This document shows, piece by piece, positions 10,288 through 24,235 of a DNA stretch of 64,000 nt. The position numbers were made by a program, and so were the translations under genes. Positions within the stretch are counted from its first letter, which is position 1. Each line of letters begins with the position of its first letter. Origin of the DNA: Strigops habroptila (Eukaryota; Chordata; Aves; Psittaciformes; Psittacidae); the NCBI RefSeq assembly GCF_004027225.2, contig NC_044279.2, positions 52,352,744-52,416,743 of the forward strand, given 5' to 3'. The notes beneath the pieces are model-generated. The model ran no database searches, was not told the origin of the DNA, and was given only the letters and a program-made list of their open reading frames with translations.

Positions 10288-11540
10288 TTCACTTTTGTAA
10301 CGTGTTCAGCATCACAAATGACAATGAGATCAGAGCACTCAAAACCAAGGTGGCTGGATGCCTTTGTCCATACAGTTTTCACTAATGGAGAACCAACTTT
10401 GAATCTGTGACAGGTCATCAGAGGCATCAAATTGTGTGGTCTCTCCTAATTCCTTACAGAGAGCGTTACACACTGTAAAACCACCAGAGAACCAGACAGG
10501 TTGCTCATGAGGCCAAGCACTGGAATAGCAGTGCCTCTGCTATTTTGCAGGGGAGGCCATAAACAAAGGCTTTGAGAACCATCTCAATTTTCAACAGGAT
10601 GCCCGTGTATTTACCTCACAGGAAATATCATCACCCCACAGCACTAAGTCATAACTTTGCTTCAAGCAAAAACAACTTCAGAAGTTCAATAAGTAGGCAA
10701 TCATTAAAAGGAGAGAATGCATTTTAACAAGGAACTCATTGTCTAATATATTGGACTAGAATTTTTCCAGTGTTCTCCTTCCTTGGCAAACACTACAAAA
10801 TAATAATAAAAAAAGTCCTCAACAGGGCTTTTTAGTTTTACTGGCAGGAAAGTTGAAGTTTTCAACTAAATTTTTTCTGCTCGGGGGACAAGCATATTTT
10901 TAGAGTCCTGTCCCACTGAATTTTTTTGCAAGTTAAAAGCCTATTTTTACTCCCTGAATTCTCAAATAAAAATAATTTTCAGATGTTGTGAGTAATTGAA
11001 AGCAGATATTCTCATGGATCATTAACTTTAGAGATCTCCATGCTTCAATGCCAGATAGGTCTTTCTCCTTATGAGAAGAGGAAGTAAGAAGACTAACTTA
11101 GCTCGGTTAAATCCCGTTAATCAGAAACTACCTTGTTCCTACAGTGTGGATGGCACATTTGTTTACATCACTGTAAATCTATTTACATGTCTGAAGACAG
11201 GAGAGAAAATGTAGGTTTATAGCAATGTAAACAACATCAGAGTTGATCCTAAGGCCTTTATTTCTGCTCACTGGAAAGGAAGGGACGTTCATTCATTATA
11301 GGTTCAAGGAAAACAATTTATCATTTCCCACTGTAAATCCAGTAACAGAAACTGGTTTTTGACTCTTAACTTTACCAATGCACCAAGTATTTTACGAGCA
11401 GCCAGCAAAAATGTATCAGAATAAATACAATGCCTGTCATCTGAAACACATTAAATGAGAAAGCAGCATGTTACATAAGGTTATTAGATCGTCTGCCTTT
11501 TTCCCACCCCAGTATAACAATGAACGGAAGTGTTACCCTC

Positions 11541-11620
11541 TGGATCTGATTCAGTTTCCACTAAAGTCAATGGAAAAATTCTCACCTTCTCCAGCAGAAG
11601 CTGGATCAGACCCCAAGCAA
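11541..11620. repeat. Possible fragment of an ancient amniote inverted-repeat element
   Basis: The stretch runs from a GGATCTGATTCAG block through CACTAAAGTCAATGGAAAAA to GCTGGATCAGACCCC. Similar 'GATTCTGAT ... AAGTCAATGG ... GGATCAGACCC' strings are widely dispersed in bird, turtle and crocodile genomes as remnants of old non-autonomous elements. The assignment rests on pattern memory only, and I do not name a subfamily. Confidence 0.4.
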
Positions 11621-12558
11621 AGAAAAACCTGCAGATCTCAACCAGAGATCAAAGCAATCGCACACATCGGTGACGTGTTCTTGTAAATCCTGTGCACGCA
11701 TAAGATGCTGTATAATTTTGTAACAAGTTTGTAAACAAAGCCTGTAATAAATTTGTTAAGGCCTAATTCTGTTTTCATTGTAACCGGGGATGGTTTTATT
11801 GTCAACTTCAGTCATGGCACAATGAATTCAAAGTCCCTATCCAACCTTTTTGTATGTGTGTTAAGTAATTAAGCAAAATATTCATCTAGCAATGCTAGTT
11901 TAATTTGAGTATTCTAAACCCCACTCCCATTAGGCAGCTCAGATGCTCTGTCAATATTGTTTTGCCAATAGATCATTATAAACACACATTTTATTTAGCT
12001 TTCTCTCAAACAACCAAATGCTATTCTGAAATTGCCTGTCTGTGTCAAACTGTATTTTCTCCATTTTTTCCTTAGTTTTTTTACAGTCCATTTAGTAATA
12101 GTAAAAAATGCTCCACTGAGGTTTTGGGAAACCATCTGCATTTATTTTATCACCTTTGAACATGTGTTCAGGAATGAAGTCTGTGCAGTGAGTTTACTGC
12201 TACCAAGAGATTTGTGCGGCTGCACCAGGAAGAAACTGACTGGACTGTACAGAGCTTGTGCTCAAAATCACTCTGCTCATACTCTGTAATTTCACTGCTT
12301 TAGCAATCCGAGTCTTTTGCTTGGCTATACATTGTGTATCTGCAGACAATACCAAACAGGAAACAAGTCTGATTGGGAGATCCAAAATTAAAAATTTAAT
12401 GATAACGACCTGTTGTTTCTGACCTTTCAGAAAATGCATTTGTGCAACGAAGTAAAGTGCATAACCACTCTTTTCATTTAATAGAAACTGTGGCAAAATC
12501 AATGGGATTCTGTGTTCTCCAGACTTGGTACACGCGTATGTAATTCATCATGCATGTT

Positions 12559-12610
12559 GGGGGGGGGGTGAGGAAGGAGGAGGAGCAGGAGAAGGAGGAG
12601 GAGGAGAGGA
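12559..12610 (+). repeat. G10 run plus GGA-rich low-complexity tract
   Basis: Ten consecutive G residues (12559-12568) are followed by a GGA/GGAGCAGGA-type purine tract to about 12610. It is G-quadruplex-prone simple sequence. The mirror ORFs in this area are artefacts of it. Confidence 0.85.
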
Positions 12611-14906
12611 TAACAAGCACTACAGCTTGTGAGAAGTAAAAGCCTGTGCTCTGGGTTGGAGTGTTTTTAAACTGTCGAGGGGTTGTTTTCTGAAAAGCTT
12701 TGCCTGTATTTTGTTACAGCAGATGGCAGAATGACGAGGCAAGCACAGATGTGGCGTAAAAAAGTCAAACAATATAAGGATAACAAAAACTTTCCTGGGA
12801 AAGTCAGCCATTCACTACCACTGTAGGTCTGTGGAGTTCTGTGCAGGTTATTTCAGAACTCAGCAATGACATTCCTAGTTTAATTACTCAATTAAACTCT
12901 GTGGCAAAAAAATGTATTTTTACCCGAAACGTATCATATTCACAATCTGGATAATTTTATTTATGTTTTTTTTCACTCACTAGCTGTTTTGGTACCTCTC
13001 ATGAACAGCAAATGGTAATGCTTTCCATGAAGGTCCCCAAATATAGATTTCTCCGTTGTTTTACAGCTGAGTTTTGAAGCCAACAGCACCTGAAAGCCAT
13101 AGTTTCACTATGGAACTGGCCTTTTGATGTCATGACCTCATGTTTCCAGGCATTTTGATCACAAGGTCCTATTTTGGAGCCATTAGTCACACAATTAGGT
13201 GAGATCATGACCAAGCTGCTCTAAACCATGCTTGAGAAGTGGCTATGAACACAACGGCCAAGGAGTAAAAAGAGATTGAGGCAGCCCTACGCCATATATA
13301 CATGCACCTTCCCAAATCTGAGCTGCAAGTTGTGTGATAAAGGACTGCATAATCAAAGGTTGCTTCTTGCATATCCAAGGGTTGAGATGCTGAGAAGACC
13401 ATTGACAGGATGGTTTCACAGCTCACAATTTTCTCTGCCCAGAAGCGTGCCTTACATGAATTTGTATGGACCTTCTCTAAAATGGTGCTGCAGCTGCTGG
13501 ATGTCAGTTGTCTCCTTTCTCAAACACAGCATGTTGTTAGTATTTACCTGTGTCACAGGAAGGAGAGAGCATCATTGATAAACCATCACCATTATTTGTA
13601 AATTACTTTGAGACCATTTGACAGAAAACACTAATTTGTCTAGAGGTGCTGTTAAGGAAGAAGGTAGAATGCTCCATTTCTCTAAGCAAAAATATTTCCA
13701 TGGAAGGTGGGAGAAAACGCTAAAAAAAACCCCACCACTCATAGCTGTTGGGTGGCAAACATCTTACAGACACTTAGGAAAGCAAGGGAGAGAGATTGTT
13801 CAACTGTAACCTTGGAAGAAAGGCTCTTTCCTGCTCTGATAAGGGTTAATAAAATACCATGAGATCATCTGAAATATGAATTCAAAGGAAAATGAACCTC
13901 TATTAATTGGGATCAATCCCACTGTGTTGATTAGGAATTAACTATGCTCACCGAGCACAGATGATGAAGTCTTGCTCTCAGTTAGCCCTGTGCAGCACCT
14001 GTTGTCAGCACTTTGGACTATGAAGCTGTTAAGTGAGGGCAGAATTTGGCCCAAAAGGTATTAAATTCAACTTAATGCATAAGAGGGAGCCTAAATTGAA
14101 AGTATTATCCACCACACTAAACAAGATTTAAACATTAACGGCATGAAAATTGTTCATTACTTCGTCTAGTTCCAGGGATTTAGGTTTTAAAATAAGTTTT
14201 GGACTGTCTGATATGATCTATACACATATATTTAGCAGCAATTTACAAAAGAAAAAAACTCAAACAACTGTAAATGGAAGTATGCAGTAAAATACTGTGT
14301 TTAGCACTGTAAAAAAAAAACTTCTGTTGATTCCCATTTATGTTCTCAGTGTCTGAGAAAGGAATTTGAATGTAAATTTTGATTTTGTTTTACATGTGGT
14401 ATTTTGTATAATAATCACCTCAACTTACTGCTTGTAGATGTTTGCGGTGTGCAATCTATGTGGATAATGGAGCAGAAATATGGCTCTAAAAGTCTGGGAG
14501 ATGCAAAAGTTTCAAGTCCACATTCGTACAGTAGATAGTTAAACCAAAAGTGTGAAAGTGACAGAATCTGCTTCTCAGGCTCAGAGATTAAACATGTTTT
14601 AAAATATTGAATGGCAGCTTTTGTCAAGTTATTACAAATATCTTTAGTCAGATTCATGTGACACAGCCTGCTGCTCATATGGAGTGTAATTTTTTAAATC
14701 TTTGTTATTGCACAAATCTACTTAATGTGATTCCCATTAAGTTCAGAAGATAGAAATTTCCTCATTTCTACACTGCTGACAGAGCATACACCATAACCTC
14801 AGAATATGAGCCAAATCACAGGTCAGAGCATATCCTTGAATATATGTCCTGAGGAAAATACTTCCAGGAAGGAAATTTTTCTTTTCTGCAGAGAGTGAGA
14901 GCTCAG

Positions 14907-14921
14907 CTGTCACAGTGACAG
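14907..14921. repeat. Interrupted palindrome CTGTCAC-A-GTGACAG
   Basis: Perfect 7-base arms surround a single central A. Structures this short occur by chance. It is noted because IR1-type palindromes can be transcription-factor sites, but no factor is assigned. Confidence 0.4.
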
Positions 14922-17900
14922 TGTCTCTGCCATGATATCACAAAGACCTATGTTTGAAGTCTTAAGGAGGTAGAAACTGGCTGACTGGAGAGCTGAAGTG
15001 TAGAAGAAATGGGATGGGTATGGCAAGAATTGTTACATTGGTTCCTTGAAAGTTAGACCCCTCAAACACATAAAATAGACTGTGTAGCCATCATGATTCT
15101 CCTGACCTTAGGATCAGAGGCATATATCCCCTTGGTCAATAACCTTGTCTGTCTTGGATTCCTGAGACTTGACGTCAGGACGTGTTACTTGTCCTAGGCT
15201 GGGGTAAAGGCGAAAAAAACCCCTTCTCCCACTATAATCAAATAACAGCAGTTATGCAAAGGAGAGTTCTCATGGGAACAATTTTTTCTCAAACTCCCAT
15301 GTGTTTTTTTGTTGGGGTTTTTCCAAAGCAATTGAAGATATGGGTTCCTGGGAAAGACCTGCTGCATGTAGTTTTCTCAGAGGGATATGAGAGCTCTGGA
15401 GAATAGAAGTTAGACAGAAAGAGGAAAGTTCTTTGGTAGAGTCATTCAGTAGTCTATTTTCCTTTCATGTTTCTTCTTATTATGTTGGTGGCTTACTACA
15501 AAAATATGTGGTGAAGTCTTCTAACACAGATGCTGCTGCAGGGAGCATTTATATGTGAGTGGAAAAGAAGAGCACTGGAGTATCACAACTAGATTGAGGA
15601 GAGGGGTTCAGACAGCTACAGCTGTCTCTGTAGTTCCTTCTCTTTTTCTAAATGGCATGGAGACTGGGGGGGCTGCCAGTGGCATGAAAATGGAGAGCAA
15701 TAGCAACATAACTGCACAACACATTTCCCCATTCAAAATAGCCAGGTAAGGAGAACCTGAGGTCAATTCCATCATCTCACAGGCTGATCCTGACACAGGT
15801 CCTACACCTCCTCCCATAGAATCTTTGAAAAGAAGGATCCACACTGCCATTTCATAAATCAAGTTTAAGAAATATCAAGGCTGTCCTGTAATGATTTGGA
15901 CCTGTTCACACCTTTTTCTTTAGTGAAAGACTAAAGAGGAAGACGAAAGTGACTGTGGTTTTCTAAGTAATATTCACTCTTAAATAGTTTCGCTTGCATC
16001 CAGAATGTATAGAGAAAGCCAATCTGAATAGTTGAAAGTGTTTAAGTAATCCATATAGGGGGAACCACCACAAATACAACTAATAAATACTTAACTCTAT
16101 TCTGATCTCACACAGGTTTAATGTCTGTCTTCAGCAGGATTAGTCCCAGATTTTACTGATACATTAAATCTTAGAATTATGCCTTTGACATTTTAAAGCA
16201 GGTGGTGAGCTCTGTACTTGATCAGATTCTCAATTTCTGTGTACTACATAGCTGCTGCCTGCATAGCTACATGATGAATACCAATCAAATTATTTAGTGA
16301 TAGATTACGGGGGTCTTACACTTCAATGCCATAGCAGCTCTAAACTATATCTGCCCTGCATGGAGGGACATTGTTTTCAGATCTCAGACTGATTTAATGC
16401 AGCTCACCAGGTAAACCCAGAGGCTTTCCATGGCACCAGCTGAATAGCCTTCCCTGAGAACCACCATACATAGCATTCAAAATTTACTTCTTGCTTCAGA
16501 TGTAAACTTCATTGGGCCTTGTTTTGCTTGAAGAAATTATGAGAAAGAAGTAAAAGATATATTTGCAGGTAATGGCATTCAGAATTAAATTCTGAAATTT
16601 GTAACTATTGTCAACACAAGAAACACTGGAAATTTAAGACAGCATGTGCACACTACAAGATCAGTGAAGATGCTTTTTTTCAGAACCAAAACTGCTTTAG
16701 AGAACTAAGAAACCAGCCCTGCTGAACACGAGATGCCCACCTGATCTTTTTAATTTACCAGGAACTTCACATTTTGGCTTTCCTAAGCACTTTTAGGTAA
16801 GCAAATGTTGAGTATCATTAACATAACTTACTACATTAGAAACACTCCAGAACTACAACCTAACATGAACTGAAATTATTCATTCTGGATAAGCATCACA
16901 TCCTGAATTTTGTCGCCTTTACCAGCCTTCAGTAAGAACTCCATTTGCAAACTAGGACATAAAGCTTGACTCGGTGGGCTTGGAAAACGTCTTTGAGATT
17001 TTTCTTTTCATCTGCTTTTCCATAGAACCTTCGTAAATGCCAAACATTTTACAATCCCTAAACATAATCTGAAGTGTCCACTTCTGTCAGCACTAAGGTC
17101 GTTCATTATTCCATGAAGTGTTTACTAAACATTTCATTGCCTCAAGCAATGACCTACTCAGTGGAAACAGTGCAGGCTCTGTAAGTGAAGAAATACAGCT
17201 CAGGAGGTGTGAATACAGCAAAAACAAAAAAGGTGATACCAAGACGTTCACTGGAAAGCCAAAACTGAAGTTTAAGAAGAGACAACGACAGGAGAAGCAG
17301 AAACTGAGGAAAAAAAAAAAAGAAATCCAAAAGTTTGTAATCTTAAGAAAAAAAAAGATTAGCTGGCTTTTGATAACAGCAATAATCATCTTTCATTTTT
17401 TTTTCCTCATAAGCTTCATCCATCTGATGGATTTTACTAGGATCACTGCCTTATAAAATCCATTCCTTTCCCATGAAAGTAAAATATGATAGCTTGACCT
17501 GAAATTCTGCTGTCGGGCAGAATTTTGTGCTTAAAACATTTAGTGCATCTCTGCTAACAATCTCTGTGGGAGTGGTTTACAGGTTCGTTATTCAAAAAAA
17601 ATACAGTCAGGGTTTTCTGAGAGCCAGTTCCATAGCTTGGGCTTCATTTAATTGGACTTAGTTCACTCAACCTGCCCGCATAGGTCTTGATCAAAAATAC
17701 TCCATAAGCATATGCTCAATTTTAAAGGGAATAGTCATCTTGAAGTTGGTAAGATTAACCAAGTGCTTAAAACTAAGTGTATGGTCAATGCTTTTATGGA
17801 CCAGGGTAATAATAAGGTTCCTTAGTGATTTTATTACTGGAAATAATAGTGGTTCACTAAAAAACAAATGGAACATGAATATGAATGAACCAAGTAATTT

Positions 17901-19849
17901 CCATCCCATAAATTTTGCCTGAAATTCCTAGGGGAAAAAAAAAAAAAGCACAGTAGGTAATCTGTAAACATTGAAGACCTGATCCAAGGTCCATGTCAGT
18001 TCTTAAAAAGCCCAAAAAATTTCCAGTGGGTCCTGAATTATGTGCTTAATAATTGAACCATGACGAATAAAATGCTGTGGATTTTATAGGATAAAGAAAA
18101 GAAGACACCAAATAAAACATATGTTTTTTAAAATCATCAAAATTAACAGATAAAGTAATATCTAGAGTATAGTAAAGCATTTGGCAGCACTTCACAAGTT
18201 TTTGCTGGAAAAAGTCATTCAAATAGACTTGGATATGAATGCAATCACCTGGATGGAGAGCCGGGGAAAGGAATATGAGTTACATGCAAAGATAACTGGA
18301 TATGTGCAGGGGAAAAAGTCATTCAGTGTGTAACTGTGGAAACAGCTTTACACCCGGGGTGAAATTATCAAAACCACCTTAGTGATTCAGGTGCCCATGT
18401 CACATGTTTGAAGGCAAATTGGACACTTCCCTTCAAATGAGAGGTTTGACAACAGCATTTTCTAAAAGGTGCTGAGGAAACAAATGAGAAAATATTTTGG
18501 GCAATAATTTGAGATTAGTTTCTCCTTGACCAGTGACACTTATACATACAGCTGCTTAGAAGACTGCTACAACTGCAGATGAATATTCTAGGCACATGCC
18601 CAAAGAAACTTCCCTGCTATTTCTCTGAGTTTATCCTTTCCACCATTAATGCACCCTCTCCAAGACTTAAGCAAGTTGCTACAATGCAGTCCTATACCCT
18701 TCCGAGTTGCTGATAGATGGCTCCAGCAATTTCGATGGAAAATTTAAAGCAAACACAGAAGGCTGTGAGATTCCTCCAGCATAAGACTGCTTATCTAGAA
18801 TGTAGACTAAAAGTGCCGTTGCCACAGAAATAATGTTTCTTCTCCCTACATAGTAAAAGACCTAGGTCATCCCAAGCAAAGATAAGCACTTTTGCCTTCT
18901 CATACTGTTTTGCTGAATGCATATTGCATACAAAAGGGAATAAATTAAGTATCCTCCACTTACAAATGGAGTGTCTTATATGCAAAACAGATCCTATTTT
19001 CCTATTTTCCTGTTTTCCCATTTCTGTTGGTAGCTAGGCTCAGTATTGCCTTAAATTTGGAGTCTAAAAGTTTATTGCTCCCTCTCTAAGAAGTGGTTCT
19101 TGCTATAACTTTGGTGGAAGTGAATGGGACACAGATCTGCAGTTTGACCACCCCAGCTCACATGCATCAGCACGTTTCATCAAGGTGCCTAATCAGGTGC
19201 TGTGGGGCCAAGCACATGCATGCCTGCTAGAGTGAAGTGAGTCAGGCCTAAAGTGGCCTAACAAAGTAAGGTGCCAATTGAGCAACTAGATTGCCCCTTC
19301 CTCCTCTCCTAGTTTCACACATATGGGAGAATTTTTACCAAAGTGATAAGGTAAACTTAAGAGGTACTTAAATCTAGATCCACTGCTATCACCAACAGGA
19401 GAACCCTGGCAATCACATCCTAGAAACAAGCATTGGTGTGCCACCATTTGCATTAAAAATAGCTATTGTCAGTCTCCTGTCTTGCTGGCAGCAAATGCCA
19501 TGCAAATGATCAGCGCAGACTTACTTCTGTGCCCAGGTTTTGTTTAGCCATGATTCTTGATGGCTGCTGGAAGAGAAACATTGACTTGCTCTTTAGAAGC
19601 AGAAGGGCAAGTACTTGTTAATGGGGCACTTCGGAGATCTCCTCCCAACCTAGTGCAAAATAATCCAGCACAGACACTACTTCACTGGCAGCAGATGGAG
19701 GAAACAGATAAGGAGACCTCTCAAACATTGAAATCAGAATTTGTTTCAGACCATGATGAGAGATCCTGGGAGATTCATGGTTCTTAGCATCAGAGGAGAG
19801 TAGATACTGGGAGAAATGGATGAGCAAACACTTACTCTCTTCTGCTGCG

Positions 19850-20205
19850 TGGAGACCTCATAGCAGCCTTCCAGTATCTGAAGGGGGCCTATAAGGATGC
19901 TGGGGAGGGACTGTTCATTAGGGACTGTAGTGGAAGGACAAGGGGTAATGGCTTCAAACTTAAACAGGGGAAGTTTAGATTAGATATAAGGAAGAAGTTC
20001 TTTACAGTGAGGGTGGTGAGGCACTGGAATGGGTTGCCCAGGGAGGTTGTGGGTGCTCCACCCCTGGCGGTGTTCAAGGCCAGGTTGGACAGAGCCTTGG
20101 GCCACATAGTTTAGTGCGAGGTGTCCCTGCCCATGGCAGGGTGGTTGGAACTAGATGATCTTAAGGTCCTTTCCAGCCCTTACTATTCTATGATTCTATG
20201 ATTCT
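19850..20205 (+). mobile_element. CR1 LINE, relatively young 5'-truncated copy with intact 3' end
   Basis: About 355 bases follow a CR1 consensus closely. The copy starts at GGAGACCTCATAGCAGCCTT, passes through GGACAAGGGGTAATGG, a TTTAGATTAGATATAAGGAA block, AGGCACTGGAATGGGTTGCC, GTTCAAGGCCAGGTTGGACA and the GGTTGGAACTAGATGATCTT block, and finishes with the tail of ATTCTATG-type repeats (20183-20205). Little divergence and few indels make it much younger than the other CR1 copies here. It is 5'-truncated, as usual for CR1, and encodes only the end of ORF2. This subfamily style is common in neoavian birds. Antisense ORFs inside it are spurious. Confidence 0.95.
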
Positions 20206-21512
20206 CTCTCATGTGATCTGACTAGTACTCTAGAAGCTTTAACTGTATGCGTGATAATGGAAGTACTTTGGCTATTTCCTTTCTGCATTTTCCTGTGTGG
20301 CTCCTTCCTACACTTTTGACTTAAATGCTGTTTAATGTCATCCTTGCTGTCAGGATAAGGGAGCATCTTTCACTATGGAGATCCAGAGGTGTTAAAAGAA
20401 AAGGACTAATAGCTGTCACTGAAGCTGACAAACTGTTGTTAAGATAGCACTAACACTTGCTTTCACATCTCTCTTCCCTCTACAGTTAATTTCTGGTTCT
20501 GGATGGAAGCGTCTGTGTTTCCTGGCTGCCTTGGAAGGCTGGGTAACTGTCACAACCAATACAGGGAAGTCTATGAGGTTATATGCCATATAGTTAAAGA
20601 AAAAGTTACCATCTCAAACACAACAAACAACTGATTCTCTAAGAAAAGCTGACCAATTCTGAATGAAAGTGGAGCTATTGGGTGCTACTTAGGGTAAACC
20701 AGATTTCTGTTCCTTTCCCTCCTAATTAGTTATCCAGCTTAATTTATTAGTCTGTCACCCACATGTGAGGGACTCTAAAGAAAAGTGGACAAAACCACAC
20801 TGTGAGATGAATTATTTGGCCAGCTGGAAACAGCTTGTATGTTGCAGGCTGGGCATCCCTGGCTTAGAGAGTGATGGATTTCATCAAAGACTTTAAAAAA
20901 GGGACAAAAAGAGCTTATATTACATTTTTTCAGGATCGCAACCTCATCATTTGCAGACTATTTTGCTTGTCCACCAGATTAAAAAATAGGAACTGCATAT
21001 CAGGAGAAAGGGGATTGGGCTAATTGAGAGAGATTTTTGGCACTGTGAGAGTCAAGTGCTCAGAAAACTTGAGTATAGCCTTTAAAGAAATGAGTTTTCC
21101 CTTAAAATAATGAAAGATATCATAATTCATGACAGGTAAATATATATTTATATACTTATTGATTCCCTTTTACCCCTAGTGTTAGACTGACTATGAGATG
21201 GCTGTGATTGTTCCGTTGGTTTTTTTTTATTTATAGACATACTGTGCTCTGCAATTCCAGAAACCTCCCAGGAGCTGGAAGGCTTGTCCCCAGTATGGTT
21301 TGCCTACACACCCCAGCTAGGTAAAAGAAAGCAGCATGGACTGAGAAGCACAAGACCAGCATTTTGATTTAAGATGTTTTGTGAACAGGAAGTCCCAGAT
21401 GTTTTCAGCACAAGTGTGAGCTCCAAAAATGAAGTTAAAGCTGTCAACCCTGACTTAAAATGAAAAGGAACAAGAGACAGTGCACGTAGGAGATGGAAAT
21501 CCCAGGGCAAAC

Positions 21513-21575
21513 AGCTTCAAAGAGAGGAGAAAGAGAGGGAGAAAGAGAGGGAGGGCAGGAGGAAGCAAGGGACAA
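21513..21575 (+). repeat. GA-rich purine tract
   Basis: An uneven run of GAGAGG, GAAAGAGAGG and GGGAGGGCAGG units, almost entirely purine on the + strand. It is simple sequence and accounts for the Glu/Arg-rich chance ORF at 21493-21717. Confidence 0.7.
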
Positions 21576-24050
21576 GAGGCAATTTCTTTGGACATTTGGC
21601 AGTGGGAACAAAATGCCAGTACACTCAGATAAAAATGTGCAGTTTACAATAGAGATGATGAATTGGGTACAAGACAATCAACGATTTCTGGGCTGGGCAG
21701 GGAACAGGACAAACTAGCAAGAAGATTGACTAAGGTTAAGGAATAGTTGAGGCCAAGAAGCTGAAGGCCACCCACGCAGATCAAATAGGAAAGCGCTAAT
21801 GGGAAAGACATTTTGTGAGTTAAAAATATAACTGATTCCTTCATCTGGGAACACAGAGCTGTAAAATAACAGCTGTACAGCAAGGCAGAACAAACTTTCC
21901 TTCAGTGGTTGAATGAAAGGTGGTTGAATGGAAAGATACCGTCTGCTTTATCAGAAATAGGCTTTGCCAGGCCCTCAGCCAGGGCAGCTCCGTGTGGAGA
22001 AAGGCACGGTTGCATTCCTCCGAGATGGCAACACAGCTCTGTCCCACAGGCCAGAGCAGCAGTCTTCAAAGTAACAATGAAATATTAGACGTTTTAAAAG
22101 GATTTCCCACTATATTGATGTTGTTCCCATAACGCAAGCCAAGGAGTAGGAAGGCAGAACATCAAAACACATTTGCATGCACTTGGAAACAGGCATCTCT
22201 TCTGTACCAGATAATGCTTTCTACTGCCTGTAAAGGCAACATTTGGACTGCAAGTCCATGGAAAAATCTCCCTATGTCACCTGCACCAAAGGCAGGATGC
22301 TGAGAAAGCAGCCTCCATTGCTGATGGTGTTTGAAGTAGTTTAAACCCACGGGCATTTTGAACCCTGCAGGGATGAGCACTCCAGTTCTTCCCCAACATT
22401 CAGCCTAACCGCTTCAATTGCTATGAGGACAACACCTGGCCCTGGAGTTTAGGGTTGCTATGACTGTAGTGGCTGACTCAATGCAGAGCATAGGCTTCAA
22501 ATATACTATGATTCAGACTAATTGCATAGAACTTGCACACTTCAGTTCAGAAGTAAAACTGATGCAATGCAGGCAAGATGTTGCTATACCAGTTCCAAGG
22601 AGTTAATTATTCATCTGTCAGTGGCACCTCTGCTTGAGAGCGAGCATTAATAACACTCAAAGTACCACAGAAGAACCACAGGTCACAAAATGCAGGAGAC
22701 AGCAAGCTCAGGAAATGAAAACACTCTTTGCACTTCCCAATTATCACATTCTGTAGCAGCACAGGACACAGTCACTGATGCTGTCTGCCTCTCTGCACTC
22801 TTCTTCCTGCCATCTCAGTGTTCCGCACTATTACAGCTCTTAAAATTTCATTTTATGCTGCAATACATGACAAATGCAAAACAATGACATCTTCTACAGT
22901 TTTTTATCTTGCAGACTTATCAGCACTTCCAAAATCCTCTGCAAAGCTTAAAAGAGTCACAAAGAAGAAAAAGACTACCATCTTGCAGCATAAGGACTGA
23001 CTGCTTTATGATGTAGTAGTTACTACTCACATACTCACACTGGGATAAGGTGTTAGCATGCCAGAAGAGAAGGGTAGTTTTCTGAGTTTACTGATGAATT
23101 TCCTGCAGTCTAACCACATTCATACAAGCAAACTATGTAGATCCCTTGTTGCTTCATCAGACATTAATTTGTAGACAAGCTTGTCAGTTTTTCTATTAAA
23201 ACTTCTGGTTTGTGATGGAAATCAGGTTTCCAGATTTAGTTCCTTAGCTTTGCAAATACTATTCTTTCTTATTCCAAAGTTATTATTCCAATATCCCTAT
23301 TATTCCAGTGCCCTTATCATTCCAATGTTACTCCAGGAACTAGCTGTAAAGCATTCAGTGGCATCCAGATTTTTAGCTGACATGATATGTATCAAGGGTG
23401 GAAACATTTACTGATACTATCTGATGAATCAATGCATGAAAGACATCTGAGAATGGCATCTATTGACATATGTTTGAGATGTAGCATATCTTTTAGCTAT
23501 CGTGCCTCTTATCAACTTCAGCTGTTACCTCTGCCTTTTATTTTCAAATCCAAGAATACCGCAAAATGAAATGTACTTATGCAATAAAAAGGGTACCTGT
23601 CTTGCACCTGTTTTAAGTATTTACAGTGAAGCACTAAGCTGCCTGATCTAGAGAGAAAACAAAAATATTCCTTAAAATTGCAAGGGAAAGATCCTATGGA
23701 AGATTGCTAAATCAATGTAATCTGGCAAAGTGCTGCTTGCTGGAACAGACCCTGCTCTTCAGTATTGGCTAAAGAATAGAAACAATTTTTCAAGGCAATG
23801 GACATTCTTTTAATACTAGCAAATGATGTGCTACAGCATTTTCACCATAATCAAGCACAAAAGAAAAGTCAGACTTACCTCTGGATGAACCTTTTTCAGT
23901 CACATGTGTGAGATGCAGGGATAAGAAGGAAAGGGCTGTGGAAAAGCGTAACAGGTACTAACCAGATAGGAGGCAGAACAGGCACCCAGCAGTCAGCAGT
24001 TGCAAAATGGCTACGGTAAGACTGGAGCAGTTCAGCTCTGTAAAACTTAA

Positions 24051-24235
24051 AGGGCCAGATTTATACAAGCACACTGGGGGAAAAGCCTGTGTAAGAGCAT
24101 AATTCTCCACTGGGAGAAGGCAGGCCCCAGTCCCGGAAATATTTAAGCATGTCCTTAACTCTAAGCATATGAGTATTCCTGTTGACTTCAGTCTGTGTAT
24201 TCCTGTACAAACAATTAAGTATGTGGATAAAAGTC
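24051..24235. repeat. Probable ancient amniote interspersed repeat
   Basis: It begins with GGGCCAGATTTATACAAGCA and continues through a segment resembling ATTTAAGCATGTCCTTAACT, CTAAGCATATGAGTATTCC and TGTTGACTTCAGTCTG. Closely similar 'TTAAGCA(C/T)(A/G)TG ... GAGTA ... CCATTGACTTCA' strings recur in bird and turtle genomes as remnants of an old dispersed family. The class is uncertain (probably a non-autonomous DNA element), and divergence is high. Confidence 0.5.

Larger units (their letters stand above)
9016..19849. other. Intergenic DNA downstream of NTF3, no gene seen
   Basis: About 10.8 kb in which I find no exon with family resemblance or paired splice sites. ORFs up to about 110 codons are scattered on both strands and look random; the Lys/Arg-rich one at 17118-17456 comes from A-rich low-complexity DNA. 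Contents listed separately are a 10-bp-arm hairpin near 10254, a probable ancient repeat near 11541 and a GGA-rich tract at 12559. Conserved enhancers could be here but cannot be told apart by eye. Confidence 0.6.

Noticed and set aside
17118..17456. 112-codon Lys/Arg-rich ORF resembling a nuclear basic protein
   Set aside because: The basic character comes from A-rich low-complexity runs. There is no family match, no splice context and the region is AT-rich intergenic.
19889..20107. 72-codon - strand ORF
   Set aside because: It lies entirely antisense to the CR1 copy and is a shadow of the repeat.
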